Assembly: GCA_001310415.1 (NCBI GenBank)
Contig: BAXE01000029.1
Location: 1 to 55,172, forward strand
DNA: 55,172 nt
Direction of reading: 5' to 3'
From: Enterovibrio sp. JCM 19048
GTDB taxonomy: Bacteria > Pseudomonadota > Gammaproteobacteria > Enterobacterales > Vibrionaceae
Part shown: one piece after another, positions 28,910 to 40,598 of the stretch
Position numbering within the stretch: the first letter of the stretch is position 1
Layout: each line of letters starts with the position of its first letter
Program-made: the position numbers and the translations under genes
Notes under the pieces: generated by a model
Seen by the model: only the letters and a program-made list of their open reading frames with translations
The model's database searches: none
What the model was told of the DNA's origin: nothing

Positions 28910-30397
28910 ATGAACAAAGAAATCTTGGCTGTCGTAGAAGCGGTATCCAATGAAAAAGCGGTTCCTCGTGAGCGCATTTTTGAAGCGTTGGAAACAGCGC
29001 TGGCAACCGCGACTAAGAAAAAATACGAAGCAGACATCGACGTACGCGTGGAAATTGACCGTAAAACCGGTGAATTTGATACTTTCCGTCGTTGGTTGGT
29101 GGTTGATGAAGTAACCCTTCCTACCCGTGAAATCACGCTGGAAGCGGCACAATACGAAGACGAAACCCTGGATCTGGGCGGTTTTGTTGAAGACCAAATC
29201 GAGTCAGTGACGTTTGACCGTATCACTACGCAAACTGCGAAGCAGGTTATCGTACAGAAAGTACGTGAAGCTGAACGTGCGCAAGTGGTTGAGCAGTTCA
29301 TGGACAACGAAGGTGAGCTGATCACCGGTGTTGTTAAGAAAGTGAACCGCGATGTGGTTATCGTTGATCTGGGTAACAACGCCGAAGCGGCAATCCAGCG
29401 TGACGACCAACTGCCACGTGAAAACTTCCGTCCAGGCGACCGCGTACGTGGTTTGCTGTATGCTGTACGTCCAGAAGCGCGTGGCTTCCAACTGTTTATG
29501 ACCCGCTCTAAGCCGGAAATGCTGATCGAACTGTTCCGCATTGAAGTGCCAGAAATCGGCGAAGAGATGATCGAAGTGATGGGCGCAGCCCGTGACCCAG
29601 GTTCTCGTGCAAAAATCGCTGTGAAAACCAACGACAAGCGTATCGATCCTGTGGGTGCATGTGTAGGTATGCGTGGCGCACGTGTTCAGGCGGTTTCCGG
29701 TGAACTGGGCGGCGAGCGTATCGATATCGTTCTGTGGGATGATAACCCAGCACAATTCGTGATCAACGCGATGGCGCCAGCAGATGTTGCATCTATCATC
29801 GTTGACGAAGACGCGCATGCAATGGATATCGCTGTAGAGGCGGATAATCTGGCACAGGCTATCGGTCGTAACGGTCAGAACGTACGTTTGGCATCTCAGC
29901 TGACTGGCTGGGAACTGAACGTGATGACTGTGGCGGATCTTCAGAAGAAACACCAAGAAGAAGCAGGCCAATCTATCGAGCTGTTCAGCAAGCACCTGGA
30001 CATCGACGAAGACTTCGCCGCCATGCTGGTTGAAGAAGGCTTCACCACGCTGGAAGAAGTGGCTTACGTTCCTGCAGCAGAGCTGCTGGAAATCGACGGT
30101 CTGGATGAAGATACCGTTGAAGAATTGCGTAACCGCGCGAAAGAAGCATTGACGACTATCGCGCTGGCAAAAGAAGAAATCCTTGATGGTGCTGAACCTG
30201 CTGAAGACCTGCTGGGTCTGGAAGGTTTGGAGCGTGAAATGGCGTTCCGCCTGGCAGCGAAAGGCATCTGCACACTGGAAGATCTTGCTGATCAAGGTAC
30301 AGACGATCTTCTGGATATCGAGGGAATGGATGAAGTTAAAGCGGGCGAGCTGATTATGGCTGCACGCAATATTTGCTGGTTCAGCGACGAAGCTTAA
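28910..30397 (+). CDS. nusA: Transcription termination/antitermination factor NusA
   Basis: RNA polymerase-associated factor that modulates pausing, termination and antitermination. Domains in order: N-terminal RNAP-binding domain, S1 domain ([16 protein letters not shown]), KH1 and KH2 ([40 protein letters not shown]) and two C-terminal acidic AR repeats ([35 protein letters not shown]). 495 aa, the E. coli length, intact. An AAAGGAGGAG follows for infB. Confidence 0.97.
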   Translation: MNKEILAVVEAVSNEKAVPRERIFEALETALATATKKKYEADIDVRVEIDRKTGEFDTFRRWLVVDEVTLPTREITLEAAQYEDETLDLGGFVEDQIESVTFDRITTQTAKQVIVQKVREAERAQVVEQFMDNEGELITGVVKKVNRDVVIVDLGNNAEAAIQRDDQLPRENFRPGDRVRGLLYAVRPEARGFQLFMTRSKPEMLIELFRIEVPEIGEEMIEVMGAARDPGSRAKIAVKTNDKRIDPVGACVGMRGARVQAVSGELGGERIDIVLWDDNPAQFVINAMAPADVASIIVDEDAHAMDIAVEADNLAQAIGRNGQNVRLASQLTGWELNVMTVADLQKKHQEEAGQSIELFSKHLDIDEDFAAMLVEEGFTTLEEVAYVPAAELLEIDGLDEDTVEELRNRAKEALTTIALAKEEILDGAEPAEDLLGLEGLEREMAFRLAAKGICTLEDLADQGTDDLLDIEGMDEVKAGELIMAARNICWFSDEA

Positions 30398-30418
30398 GCG
30401 CAGCAAAGGAGGAGCAGA

Positions 30419-33114
30419 ATGTCAGAGGTTACAGTTAAAGCACTGGCGAGTGAGATTGATACGCCGGTAGAACGTTTGCTGAAGCAATTTCAAGATGCCG
30501 GCATTCAGAAATCGGCGGACGACCAAGTAAGCCAGGATGAGAAACAAACCTTGCTAACTCACCTAAAACGTGAGCACGGCGATGATGGTAGCGCTCCAAC
30601 TCGACTGACGCTACAGCGCAAAAAACGCAGCACCCTGAGTGTTTCAGGGGCTGGCGGAAAGAGTAAGGATGTTCAGGTAGAAGTGCGCAAAAAGCGCACC
30701 TACGTCAAGCGCAGTGAACTGGAAGAACAACGTGTAGCGCAGGAAGCTGCACAACGCGAAGCTGAAGAAGCTGCCCAGCGCGAGGCTGAGGAAAAAGCCC
30801 GCCGCGAAGCAGAAGAAGCAGCGAAGCGAGAAGCCGAACAGAAAGCCAAGCGTGAAGCCGAAGAGAAGGCCAAGCGCGAAGCGGAAGAAAAGGCACGAAT
30901 TGCGGCTGAAAAAGCAAAAGTTTCCAATGAGACAGCTGAGCAAAAAGCTGCTCGCGAAGCCGCTGAAGAGCAAGCAAAGAAAGAAGCTGATGAACTCAAG
31001 CGTCGCCAGGAAGAGGAAGCCAAGCGTAAAGCTGAAGAAGAAAGTCAGCGCCAGCTAGAAGAGGCACGCAAGATGGCAGAATTGAACGAAGAGCGCTGGA
31101 GTCAACAAGACACAGCGGTTGAGGTAATGGAAGCGGCAGATCACCACACCACTACCTCAAAATACGCACGTGAAGCTGAAGACGAAGCAGATCGCCGTCA
31201 AGAAGCAGCACCACGTCGTCGCAAGAAGAAAAAATCTGCACAAGAGAAAGAAGATCTGTCTTCTTCTCGTGCACGCGGTGGTAAGGGCGGCAAACTTAAA
31301 GGCCGTATGGCTAAGCCAACCTCTATGCAGCATGGTTTCCAAAAACCAGCGCAGAAGGTTACCCGTGACGTAGAAATCGGTGAAACCATCACCGTGGCAG
31401 AACTTGCTAACAAGATGGCTGTTAAAGCGACCGAAGTTATCAAAGCCATGATGAAAATGGGTGCTATGGCAACCATCAACCAGGTTATCGATCAGGAAAC
31501 TGCTCAGCTGGTTGCGGAAGAAATGGGCCACAAAGTGGTTCTGCGCCGCGAAAACGAGCTGGAAGAAGCAGTACTGTCAGATCGTGACGGTGATGCGACG
31601 CGCGAACCTCGTGCGCCGGTTGTTACCATCATGGGTCACGTTGACCATGGTAAAACCTCACTGCTGGACTACATCCGTAAAGCGCACGTTGCATCGGGCG
31701 AAGCGGGTGGTATTACCCAGCACATCGGTGCTTACCACGTTGAAACTGACAACGGCATGATCACCTTCCTGGATACCCCGGGACACGCAGCATTTACCTC
31801 AATGCGTGCACGTGGTGCGAAAGCAACTGACATCGTTGTTCTGGTTGTTGCAGCGGACGATGGCGTAATGCCACAAACTATCGAAGCTATCCAGCACGCA
31901 AAAGCGGCAGAAGTTCCACTGATCGTTGCTGTGAACAAGATCGATAAAGACACTGCGAACCCAGATCAGGTTAAGAACGAACTGGCTCAGTACAACGTTA
32001 TCCCAGAAGAATGGGGTGGCGACACTATGTTCGTACACGTATCTGCAAAGCAAGGCATCAACATCGATGCGCTGCTGGAAGCTATCCTTCTGCAATCAGA
32101 AGTTCTTGAGCTGGAAGCGGTACGTGACGGTATGGCGAGCGGTGTGGTTATCGAATCACGTCTGGACAAAGGCCGTGGCCCAGTAGCGACTGTCCTGGTT
32201 CAGGAAGGTACGCTGCGTAAAGGCGACATCGTTCTGTGTGGTCTGGAATATGGCCGCGTTCGTGCAATGCGCGATGAGAACGGTCACGACGTTGAAGAAG
32301 CCGGTCCTTCTATTCCTGTGGAAATCCTGGGTCTGTCAGGTGTGCCACAAGCCGGTGACGAAGCGACAGTTGTACGTGACGAGCGTAAAGCACGTGAAGT
32401 AGCACTGTACCGTCAAGGCAAGTTCCGTGACGTGAAACTGGCTCGCCAGCAGAAAGCGAAACTGGAAAACATGTTCTCTAACATGGCTGAAGGTGAAGTA
32501 TCTGACTGAACATCGTACTGAAAGCTGACGTACAAGGTTCGGTTGAGGCAATCGCTGATTCACTGGTGAAACTGTCTACCGACGAAGTGAAGGTTAAGAT
32601 TGTTGGCTCCGGTGTGGGTGCAATCACTGAAACTGACGCAGTACTGGCAGCAGCATCGAACGCGATTCTGGTTGGCTTTAACGTTCGTGCGGATGCATCT
32701 GCACGTAAGACAATTGAAGCAGAAAGCCTGGATCTGCGTTACTACTCAGTTATTTACGCCCTGATCGACGAAGTTAAACAAGCGATGAGCGGTATGCTGG
32801 CACCTGAATTCAAACAAGAAATCATGGGTCTGGCAGAAGTACGTGACGTGTTCAAGTCACCGAAACTGGGTGCGATTGCAGGCTGTATGGTAACCGACGG
32901 TTCCATCAAGCGTAACAACCCAATCCGCGTACTGCGCGATAACGTAGTTATCTACGAAGGTGAGCTTGAGTCACTGCGTCGCTTTAAAGACGACGTACAA
33001 GAAGTGACCAAAGGTTACGAGTGTGGTATCGGCGTTAAGAACTACAACGACGTACGTGTTGGCGACCAGATCGAAGTCTTCGAAGTGGTTGAAGTTAAAC
33101 GTACTATCGAATAA
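30419..33114 (+). CDS. infB: Translation initiation factor IF-2 (apparent frameshift)
   Basis: GTPase that recruits fMet-tRNA to the 30S subunit. After an N-terminal IF2_N domain ([21 protein letters not shown]) comes a long charged Ala/Glu/Arg/Lys helix (30730-31070), then a second IF2_N module and the G domain with GHVDHGKTS near residue 406, DTPGH and NKID. Domains II-IV follow. One A is missing at 32505 (TCTGAACTG expected), which cuts the protein at 32509. Repair reads [21 protein letters not shown] and gives 898 aa. An alternative internal start may exist as in E. coli but was not identified. Confidence 0.96.
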
Positions 33115-33199
33115 TAAACCGACTGTAACAGGTTGTTTATAAACACCATGGGGGAAGTGCTTTGCGCTTTCCCCCCATTTCTTATGAGAGAAGAGCGTT

Positions 33200-33592
33200 A
33201 TGGCAAAAGAATTCAGCCGTACTCAACGCGTGTCGAATCAACTGCAAAAAGAAATTGCACTGATCCTGCAGCGCGAAATTAAAGATCCACGCATTGGTAT
33301 GGTTACCGTATCTGGTGTGGAAGTATCCCGTGACATGGCTTACGCCAAAGTGTACGTGACTTTCCTGACTATGGGTGAGCAAACCCCAGAAGGTGGTCTG
33401 GAAGCACTGCACGAAGCGACAGGCTATATCCGCAGCCTGCTGGGCAAAGCTATCCGTCTGCGTGTAACACCTGAAATCACCTTCTTCTTTGACCAGTCAC
33501 TGACTGAAGGTATGCGTATCTCCAACCTGGTTTCACAAGCGGTGAAATCAGACGAAGAGCGCCGTGTTGATGAAGATGGAGAGCAAGAGTAA
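33200..33592 (+). CDS. rbfA: 30S ribosome-binding factor RbfA
   Basis: Cold-shock-related KH-fold protein that binds free 30S subunits and helps 16S 5' end processing. 130 aa, with conserved [26 protein letters not shown] and [18 protein letters not shown]. The stop codon shares a base with the truB start (TAATG), indicating translational coupling. It follows infB after an 85-bp gap. Confidence 0.95.
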   Translation: MAKEFSRTQRVSNQLQKEIALILQREIKDPRIGMVTVSGVEVSRDMAYAKVYVTFLTMGEQTPEGGLEALHEATGYIRSLLGKAIRLRVTPEITFFFDQSLTEGMRISNLVSQAVKSDEERRVDEDGEQE

Positions 33593-34544
33593 TGGGTCGC
33601 CGTCCACGTCGTCGCGGACGTCCTGTCGACGGGATTATCCTGCTGGATAAACCGACCGGCATTACGTCTAACTCTGCACTGCAGAAAGTAAAGAATATCT
33701 TTTTCGCAGAAAAAGCGGGCCACACTGGCGCGCTGGATCCACTGGCAACCGGCATGCTGCCGATCTGTTTCGGTGAAGCGACGAAGTTTTCCCAGTTCCT
33801 GCTGGATTCAGACAAACGCTACCGCGTGATTGCAAAACTTGGCGAGCGCACCAACACCTCAGACTCTGACGGTGAAGTGGTGGAGACCCGCGAAGTGAAA
33901 GTGAGCCTTGGCGATCTGGAACGTAGTATTGCGTCGTTCCGTGGTGACACGATGCAGGTGCCATCAATGTTCTCTGCGCTGAAACATGAAGGCAAACCGC
34001 TGTACGAATACGCACGCGCAGGCATCGAAGTACCTCGTGAAGCGCGTAAGATCACTGTGTACGAAATCACCCTGCTGCGCTTTGAAGGCCATGAAGTGGA
34101 GATGGAAGTACACTGTTCTAAAGGTACTTACATCCGCACTATCGTTGACGATCTGGGCGAGATGTTGGGCTGTGGCGCGCACGTAACCATGCTGCGCCGT
34201 ACCGGTGTTTCCAAGTACCCGTACGAACGTATGGTGACGCTGGAGCAACTGGAAGCACTGCTGGAGCAAGCGCGTGAGCAGGATATCCAGCCGCGTGAAC
34301 TGCTTGATCACTGCTGTTGCCTCTGGATTCTGCAGTACAGGATCTGCGTGAAGTGAACCTAATCCCGGCGGTGGCTAGTTACGCGCTGCAAGGTCAGGCG
34401 GTAAACATCCCTAACGCACCGGCGGAAGGAGAGGTGGTTCGCATGACTGTGGGTGAAGAGCGCACTTTCATTGGTGTGGGTGAAACCGACGCAGAAGGCA
34501 TGCTTAAGCCTCGTCGTCTGGTACGTACACACGACCAGCAATAA
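33592..34544 (+). CDS. truB: tRNA pseudouridine55 synthase TruB (apparent frameshift)
   Basis: Makes pseudouridine 55 in the tRNA T loop. The catalytic Asp is D49 in [46 protein letters not shown] and [15 protein letters not shown] are also family signatures. A C is missing at 34309 (GATCCACTG expected), which ends the frame early at 34356. Repair reads [16 protein letters not shown] and restores the C-terminal PUA-like domain to the stop at 34542, 317 aa in total. Confidence 0.95.
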
Positions 34545-34568
34545 TTCGCGGACAGGTTTCTACAGTGA

Positions 34569-34597
34569 TTGCTTTGTTTTAGGAATCGCTGTAGAAT
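34569..34597 (+). promoter_or_regulatory. Promoter of rpsO
   Basis: TTGCTT (34569-34574), 17-bp spacer, TAGAAT (34592-34597), about 75 bp upstream of the rpsO start. E. coli rpsO has its own promoter in the equivalent position. Confidence 0.6.
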
Positions 34598-34671
34598 TCG
34601 CCGCCTCGGGTGTCGGCTGAATCAGAGATTGGCTGACACAAATTAAAACCTTTTACATTTAGGAAAAGACT

Positions 34672-34941
34672 ATGTCTCTGAATGCAGAAACTAAAGCAGC
34701 AATCGTTGCTGAATACGCACAAGGCACTAACGACACTGGTTCTCCAGAAGTACAAGTAGCGCTGCTGACTGCTTCTATCAACCACCTGCAAGGCCACTTC
34801 GCTGAGCACAAAGGTGACCACCACAGCCGTCGCGGCCTGCTGCGCATGGTTTCTCGTCGTCGTAAACTGCTGGACTACCTGAAGCGTAAAAACGCTGACC
34901 GTTACCTGGCACTGATCGCACGTCTGGGTCTGCGTCGCTAA
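34672..34941 (+). CDS. rpsO: 30S ribosomal protein S15
   Basis: Primary 16S rRNA-binding protein of the 30S platform. 89 aa with the standard length and motifs: [44 protein letters not shown], and the C-terminal RLGLRR. E. coli S15 represses its own mRNA through a leader pseudoknot; I did not establish one here. The gene is followed by a terminator and then pnp, the usual arrangement. Confidence 0.98.
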   Translation: MSLNAETKAAIVAEYAQGTNDTGSPEVQVALLTASINHLQGHFAEHKGDHHSRRGLLRMVSRRRKLLDYLKRKNADRYLALIARLGLRR

Positions 34942-34972
34942 TAAGCCTCTGGCTTTTAAGCATCGCATTGTG

Positions 34973-34998
34973 AAAAGGAGCCTTATGGCTCCTTTTCT
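34973..34998 (+). terminator. Terminator after rpsO
   Basis: AAAAGGAGCC-TTAT-GGCTCCTTTT, 31 nt after the rpsO stop. In E. coli read-through of this site feeds pnp. Confidence 0.88.
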
Positions 34999-35238
34999 CG
35001 TTTTTGTTTCCTGCCACTTCCCGCTATCCACTACGCTTACCCCTTTGACTGTTGGGCTGTTTGACTGAGCGGGTTTGAAATCGACACGGACTTTTACTGC
35101 TGGTTGTCGTCAGGCTTGCGATGGGGATATACCAATTAAAGCTGCTGAATTTGCGCTTAAACGAGTATTTTGCGGCAATTTGAGTATATAATACTGGCGC
35201 TTTTATCAGTCACACAGTCAACGAAGTCGACCATCAGG
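34999..35238. other. rpsO-pnp intergenic region
   Basis: No gene seen. A TATAAT at 35187-35192 may be the pnp -10 box, but no -35 at correct spacing was found. E. coli carries the antisense sRNA SraG in this gap; I cannot recognise a counterpart. Confidence 0.45.
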
Positions 35239-35291
35239 TCGCGACTATTGAGAGAGTGTTCCTGTCCTGAATTCTCTGTCATTAGTCGCGA
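35239..35291 (+). promoter_or_regulatory. pnp leader hairpin (RNase III-type)
   Basis: TCGCGACTA and TAGTCGCGA (9 bp, perfect) enclose a second AGAGA/TCTCT stem after an internal loop. It lies 65 nt upstream of the pnp start. In E. coli, RNase III cuts a leader stem here and PNPase then degrades its own message; the same role is likely. Confidence 0.7.
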
Positions 35292-35356
35292 TTGGTGAGG
35301 CTGCTAAAAGCTTTGTATATAAGCGCAAAATAGCGCGTAACAACAAGGAATTTCTC

Positions 35357-37485
35357 GTGAATCCAATCGTAAAAACATTCCAGTACGGTAACCACACCGT
35401 GACACTGGAAACTGGCGTAATGGCTCGCCAGGCGACTGCTGCCGTTATGGTAAGCATGGACGATACTTCTGTATTCGTATCTGTTGTTGGTAAGAAAGAA
35501 GCGGTTGAAGGCCAGGATTTCTTCCCACTGACAGTGAACTACCAAGAGCGTACTTACGCGGCAGGTAAAATCCCAGGTGGTTTCTTCAAGCGTGAAGGCC
35601 GTCCTTCTGAGAGCGAAACCCTGACTGCACGTCTGATCGACCGTCCAATCCGCCCACTGTTCCCTGACCACTTCAAAAACGAAGTCAGGTGATTGCGACT
35701 GTTGTTTCTGTAAACCCGAACGTTAGCCCAGACATCGTGACCATGATTGGTACTTCTGCTGCGCTGGCAATTTCAGGTATTCCATTCAACGGCCCAATCG
35801 GTGCAGCACGTGTTGGTTTCATCAACGACGAGCTGGTACTGAACCCAAGCGTGAAAGAGCTGGAAACCAGCCGTCTGGATCTGGTGGTTGCTGGTACTGA
35901 AGGCGCAGTTCTGATGGTTGAATCAGAAGCGGACCGTCTGTCTGAAGAACAAATGCTGCAAGCGGTTGTGTTTGGTCACGACCAACAGCAAGTTGTTATC
36001 AACGCGATTAAAGAATTCGCAGCAGAAGTTGCAACCCCAGCATGGGATTGGTCTGCACCTGCAGTGGACACCGACCTGAAAGCGCGTGTTGCTGACCTGG
36101 CGGAAGCACAATTCGTTGAAGCGTACCAAATCACTGAGAAAATGGCGCGTTATGACCGCGTTGGTGAGATCAAGGCATCTGTAACTGCTCAACTGCTTGA
36201 GCAAGACGAGACCCTGGACGCGCGTGAAATCCAAGGCATGCTGTACAGCCTGGAGAAAAACGTTGTTCGTAGCCGCATCATCGCGGGCGAGCCACGTATC
36301 GATGGCCGCGAGAAAGACATGGTTCGTGCGCTGGACGTACGTACCGGTGTTCTGCCACGTACCCACGGTTCTTCTCTGTTCACCCGTGGTGAAACTCAGG
36401 CGCTGGTTACTGCGACTCTGGGCACCCAGCGTGATGCGCAAATCATCGATTCAATTACCGGTGAAACAACAGATAACTTCCTGTTCCACTACAACTTCCC
36501 TCCATACTGTGTGGGTGAGACTGGCTTTGTTGGTTCGCCTAAGCGTCGTGAAATCGGCCACGGTAAACTGGCGAAGCGTGGTATTGCAGCAGTAATGCCA
36601 TCTCAGGAAGAATTCCCATACACCGTACGTGTTGTATCAGAAATCACCGAATCTAACGGTTCTTCTTCAATGGCTTCTGTGTGTGGTTCATCGCTGGCGC
36701 TGATGGACGCAGGCGTGCCAATCAAGAAATCTGTTGCGGGTATCGCGATGGGCCTGGTGAAAGAAGGCGACGACTTTGTTGTTTTGTCTGACATCCTGGG
36801 TGACGAAGACCACCTGGGCGACATGGACTTTAAAGTTGCGGGTACTGACGACGGTGTAACTGCACTGCAGATGGACATCAAGATCGAAGGTATCACTAAA
36901 GAGATCATGCAAATTGCTCTGAACCAAGCGAAAGGTGCGCGTCTGCACATCCTGAGCGTGATGGATCAGGCGATCTCTTCTGCACGTGACGATATCTCTG
37001 AATTCGCACCACGCATTCACACCATCAAGATCAACCCAGAGAAGATCAAAGATGTTATCGGTAAGGGCGGTGCAGTTATCCGTGCGCTGACTGAAGAAAC
37101 CGAAACCACTATCGAAATCGAAGACGACGGTACTGTGAAAATTGCAGCAACCGACGGCGACAAAGCGAAAGCGGCAATCGCACGTATCGAAGCGCTGACT
37201 GCAGAAGTAGAAGTGGGTCGTATCTACACCGGTAAAGTTACCCGTATCGTAGACTTCGGTTGCTTCGTGTCTGTGATTGGCACCAAAGAAGGCCTGGTAC
37301 ACATTTCTCAGGTTGCGGATAAGCGCATTGAGAAAGTGTCTGACTACGTGGAAATGGGTCAGGAAGTTCAGGTTAAGGTTCTGGAAATCGACCGTCAGGG
37401 TCGTATCCGCCTGTCAATGAAAGAAGCCGTAGAGCAAGCAGCTGACGCTTCAGAAACTGACGCACAACCAGAAGCTGACGCATAA
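35357..37485 (+). CDS. pnp: Polynucleotide phosphorylase (apparent frameshift)
   Basis: 3'-5' phosphorolytic exoribonuclease of the RNA degradosome. Two RNase PH-like domains (the second with [18 protein letters not shown]), an all-helical linker, a KH domain ([20 protein letters not shown]) and an S1 domain ([20 protein letters not shown]) are all present. A C is missing at 35686 (GTCCAGGTG expected), which breaks the first PH domain at 35692; repair reads [21 protein letters not shown]. It starts at GTG 35357 after AAGGAA and encodes 709 aa. Autoregulation through the leader hairpin is probable. Confidence 0.96.
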
Positions 37486-37516
37486 CGGTTTACGCTGCGG
37501 CGTTAAACACGATATA

Positions 37517-37537
37517 AAAAGGGGCTATGCCCCTTTT
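37517..37537 (+). terminator. Terminator after pnp
   Basis: AAAAGGGGC-TAT-GCCCCTTTT, 31 nt after the pnp stop. Confidence 0.85.
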
Positions 37538-37602
37538 GTTTTATACTCGCAAACCTCAGGCAGGTTGTTCCTGTTTGTCGGAGAGCAAGGAGAGATGCGT
37601 TA

Positions 37603-38504
37603 ATGCGAAATTATCGATGGCTGCCACTGACAGTTTTGGGTACGGCTTTGCTGTTATCAGGCTGTGCGACGTCGACGTCAGTGAAAAATGACCAGCCCTG
37701 GCACCTGCTGCCGATGGCAGTGCCGCTGCAGCCAACCACGCAACAGGAAGTGCAATTGGCGCAAATCGACCAGATCCTGCTCCGCGAAGATCTGACAGAA
37801 AATGATCGTGCCCAGCTTTATTACGAGCGTGGACTGATCAACGACAGTCTGGGGCTGCGCGATCTGGCAAGGCTGGATTTTAACCGTTCCCTGTCCTACA
37901 ACCCGTCACAGCCGGATGTGTTCAATATTCTGGGGGTGTACTTCACCCAAAGCGGCATGTATGACGCAGCCTATGAAGCATTCGACTCAAGCCTTGAGCT
38001 GGACGAAGGGCACCAGTTTGCCGAACGTAACCGCGGGATCGCCCTGTATTATGGCGGCCGTTATCAATTGGCGGTGCGCGATCTGCTCAAGCATTATAAA
38101 GACAACGAAAACGACGCTTACCGTTCACTTTGGCTCTACCTTGCCGAGCTCGAAAAAGAAGGCAATGAAAAAGCCATCGCCGGTCTGAAGGCGCGTTATC
38201 AGAATTCTGATCAGCTTGATTGGGGTTGCTGATCGCCAGACTGTACCTGAACGAGATCAGTGAAGAGGCTTTCTTTCGGGAAATCATGGAAACCAGTACT
38301 GACAACACACAGCTTGCGCAGCGACTGTGTGAAGGGTATTTCTACCTCGCCAAGCGTTATCAGGCGCAAGGGGATATCAGCTCGGCCGTAGCCCTATATA
38401 AGCTCGCCATGTCCGGCAATGTGTATGACTTTGTCGAACACCGTTATGCGATGCTGGAGCTGAGCCGTATCGCTTACGAGCTCAGGCATCAACCGGCTAT
38501 CTAA
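37603..38504 (+). CDS. nlpI: Outer-membrane lipoprotein NlpI (apparent frameshift)
   Basis: TPR-repeat lipoprotein that scaffolds peptidoglycan hydrolases and Prc in E. coli. The signal peptide ends in lipobox LLSGC with the acylated Cys at residue 21. TPR units are evident in LYYERGLINDSLGLRDLARLDFNRSLSYNP and VFNILGVYFTQSGMYDAAYEAFDSSLELD. A G is missing at 38228 (GGTTGGCTG expected), which stops the frame at 38232; repair reads QLDWGWLIARLYLNEISEE and 300 aa. It follows pnp as in enterobacteria. Confidence 0.93.
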
Positions 38505-38521
38505 GCCTGTCAGGTTTCCAT

Positions 38522-38551
38522 AAAAAAGCCGCGTGATGAAGCGGCTTTTTC
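38522..38551. terminator. Bidirectional terminator nlpI/ubiV
   Basis: AAAAAGCCGC and GCGGCTTTTT arms around GTGATGAA, between convergent nlpI and ubiV. Confidence 0.88.
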
Positions 38552-38567
38552 TTTGGTTTTTCGAGCA

Positions 38568-39431
38568 TTAGCTGTGTGTCGCCATGCCTTCAATGCTGTG
38601 CCAGTAACCGTTACAGAAATGGCTTTTCGGCGTAAACCCGGAATCACCGCGTTTAAAGCCAGCCAGCACATCCAGCGTTTCAGCACCTTGCGGGCTGATG
38701 CGCACCACATCTACCAAACCTTCCATCGAAGCCAGATCAGCACTGAGATCGTAGCAATAGCCGGATTGGGTCTGGATACCGTTTAAGGTAAACACAGACT
38801 GCCCTTCCTGGCTTTTCACTTCCAGACCTTGCGGATAGTTAATGCAGCAGGTTTCGCATTTGTCCTTCGGGCGGTTCTCCGCGCGCGCACTGAAGCAACG
38901 TGCGGAGTAAGCCAGTGGCAGGTGGCCGTAAGAAAACACTTCCACTTCAAACTGGTCACGGATACCAAGTGTTTGCGCTTCTGTCAGCACTTTTAGCAGC
39001 CATTCGCGGGACAGTTCAACCGGCATACACCAGCGATCATGCCTTTTTCAGCATCACCTGCAGTGCCTGAGCGTTGTAAAGGTTCAAGGCCGGGCCTGCG
39101 ACAAAGGGAATACCTTTCTCATGAGCCAGCTGGATAGCGGAAACATCGTTGGCTTCGACAATAAACTCGCCGTTGTCGATATAGCTTCGCATCACGTTGA
39201 CTTCGCTCGGTGCCTCCAAAAGCGCCATGGTCGACAGTACGACCTGCTTACCAGAGGCTGCCAGTTCGCGTCCCAGGATCATCCAGTCTGCAGCGCGCAT
39301 TTCACGGCGCTTTGAACAGACGGTTTCACCAAGATAAACGATGTCTGCATCGCTGCTGACGGCGCGTTGGTAGAAGCTTCTACGTCGTTTTTTGGCCAGA
39401 AGTAGAGGAGTGGGCCAAGTGAATATTTCAT
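38568..39431 (-). CDS. ubiV: O2-independent ubiquinone hydroxylation protein UbiV (three apparent frameshifts)
   Basis: Peptidase U32-family [4Fe-4S] protein that works with UbiU and UbiT to hydroxylate ubiquinone precursors without oxygen. It starts MKYSLGPLLYFWPKN and contains VYLGETVCSKRREM and the cluster segment ARCFSARAENRPKDKCETCC, both near-identical to E. coli UbiV (YhbV). One base is missing near 39374 (GCTTTC expected on the coding strand), one in the T-run 39043-39047, and one at 39035 (ATCCGC expected on the coding strand). With these restored the gene is 288 aa. It starts 12 bp after the ubiU stop with AGGAGCAT upstream, so the pair forms an operon. Confidence 0.92.
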
Positions 39432-39442
39432 AGGATGCTCCT

Positions 39443-40436
39443 TTACTGCCATTTGCGATGGTACGCGCCAAGGGTGGTCTGCGCGCTTCTGAAACACTGT
39501 CCAGACAGCGGTTCCATTGCGGCAATACCTGATAGCCCTCAGGGTTGGCTTTGTAGCTGTCGATTGCCTGACGCCAGGTACGTGTCACCTGTTCCACATA
39601 GGCAGGGCTGCGCTGGCGGCCTTCGATTTTCACCGAGGCAATGTTGGCTTCAAACAGCTCTGGCAGAATAGAAAGTGTGTTGAGGCTGGTTGGCTCTTCC
39701 AGTGCATGGAAAGGCTCGCCATCTGTGACAAATCGGCCTTTACATAACGTTGGATAACCCGCGTTTTCACCGGCCTTGTAGCGGTCGATGAGGATATCGT
39801 TCAAACGCGACTCAAGTCCTTCAGGGGTTTCTTGCCAACGGACATATTTCGCCGGTGAGCACGCACCGACAGTATTGGGTGATTCGCCCGTCATATAGGA
39901 TGACAGGTAGCATCGCCCTTCCGACATGATACACAGGCTGCCAAAGGCAAAGACTTCCAGATCGACATCCGTGGTGCGTGCCAGCTGTTTCACCTGATGG
40001 ATAGACAATACGCGAGGCAACACGACACGTTTTACATTGAAGTGATCTTTGTAGAACTGGATAGCAGCGCTGTTAGTTGCAGACGCCTGCACTGACAGGT
40101 GAATTTCCATGTCAGGGTGTTTGGTAGCGGCATAATCCAGTACGGCAAGATCGGCAATGATCAAGGCGTCGACGCGAGATCTACAGCGGCGTCTACTGCA
40201 TCCGTCCAGCGCTTGAAACCGTCCGGATGGGCGAATGTATTCAGCGCCACGTGAATGTGTTTATTGTGGTCATGAACATATGAGACCGCTTTTTCCAGCT
40301 TTTTGCCGTCAAAGTTCAGACCGGCAAAGTGACGGGCATTGGTGCCGTCTTTAAAGCCGATGTACACCGCATCGGCGCCGCTGTCGATAGCGGTTTTCAG
40401 GGCAGGAAGGTTACCTGCCGGGCATAGTAATTCCAT
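39443..40436 (-). CDS. ubiU: O2-independent ubiquinone hydroxylation protein UbiU (two apparent frameshifts)
   Basis: Peptidase U32-family iron-sulphur partner of UbiV. It begins MELLCPAGNLPALKTAIDSGADAVYIG and ends TLGAYHRKWQ, as E. coli UbiU (YhbU). Cysteines in FGSLCIMSEGRCYLSSY, VGACSP and TLCKGRF are in the positions expected for the [4Fe-4S] ligands. One base is missing at 40175 (CTCGGCGTC expected on the coding strand) and one at 39486 (GAAGGCGCG expected). Repaired length is 331 aa, equal to E. coli. The start at 40436 is set by homology. It heads the ubiU-ubiV operon, convergent with nlpI. Confidence 0.93.
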
Positions 40437-40566
40437 AATTATCCCCACAAATCGTGGTCAGCGTCAGGCCGGTTATTTATTTGTAAACCCCGGATTGTAG
40501 GGGGGCGGGCACCAACGGGTTTTGATGTAAGGCAGGGAAATCGGAAAAAGGGCTGTGGGAATAGGA

Positions 40567-40593
40567 AAACAGACGCCGCAGGGGCGTCTGTTT
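40567..40593 (-). terminator. Terminator of the GGDEF-EAL gene
   Basis: Perfect 11-bp arms AAACAGACGCC / GGCGTCTGTTT just after the stop of the minus-strand c-di-GMP gene. Confidence 0.8.
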
Positions 40594-40598
40594 GCTGG

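Noticed and set aside
30730..31070. Ala/Glu/Lys/Arg-rich repetitive tract in infB as a DNA repeat or recombination hotspot
   Set aside because: This is the normal charged linker helix of gammaproteobacterial IF-2.
40449..40566. FNR box upstream of ubiUV
   Set aside because: Only one ATCAA-like half-site was seen on the coding strand; the second half is absent, so no site is claimed.
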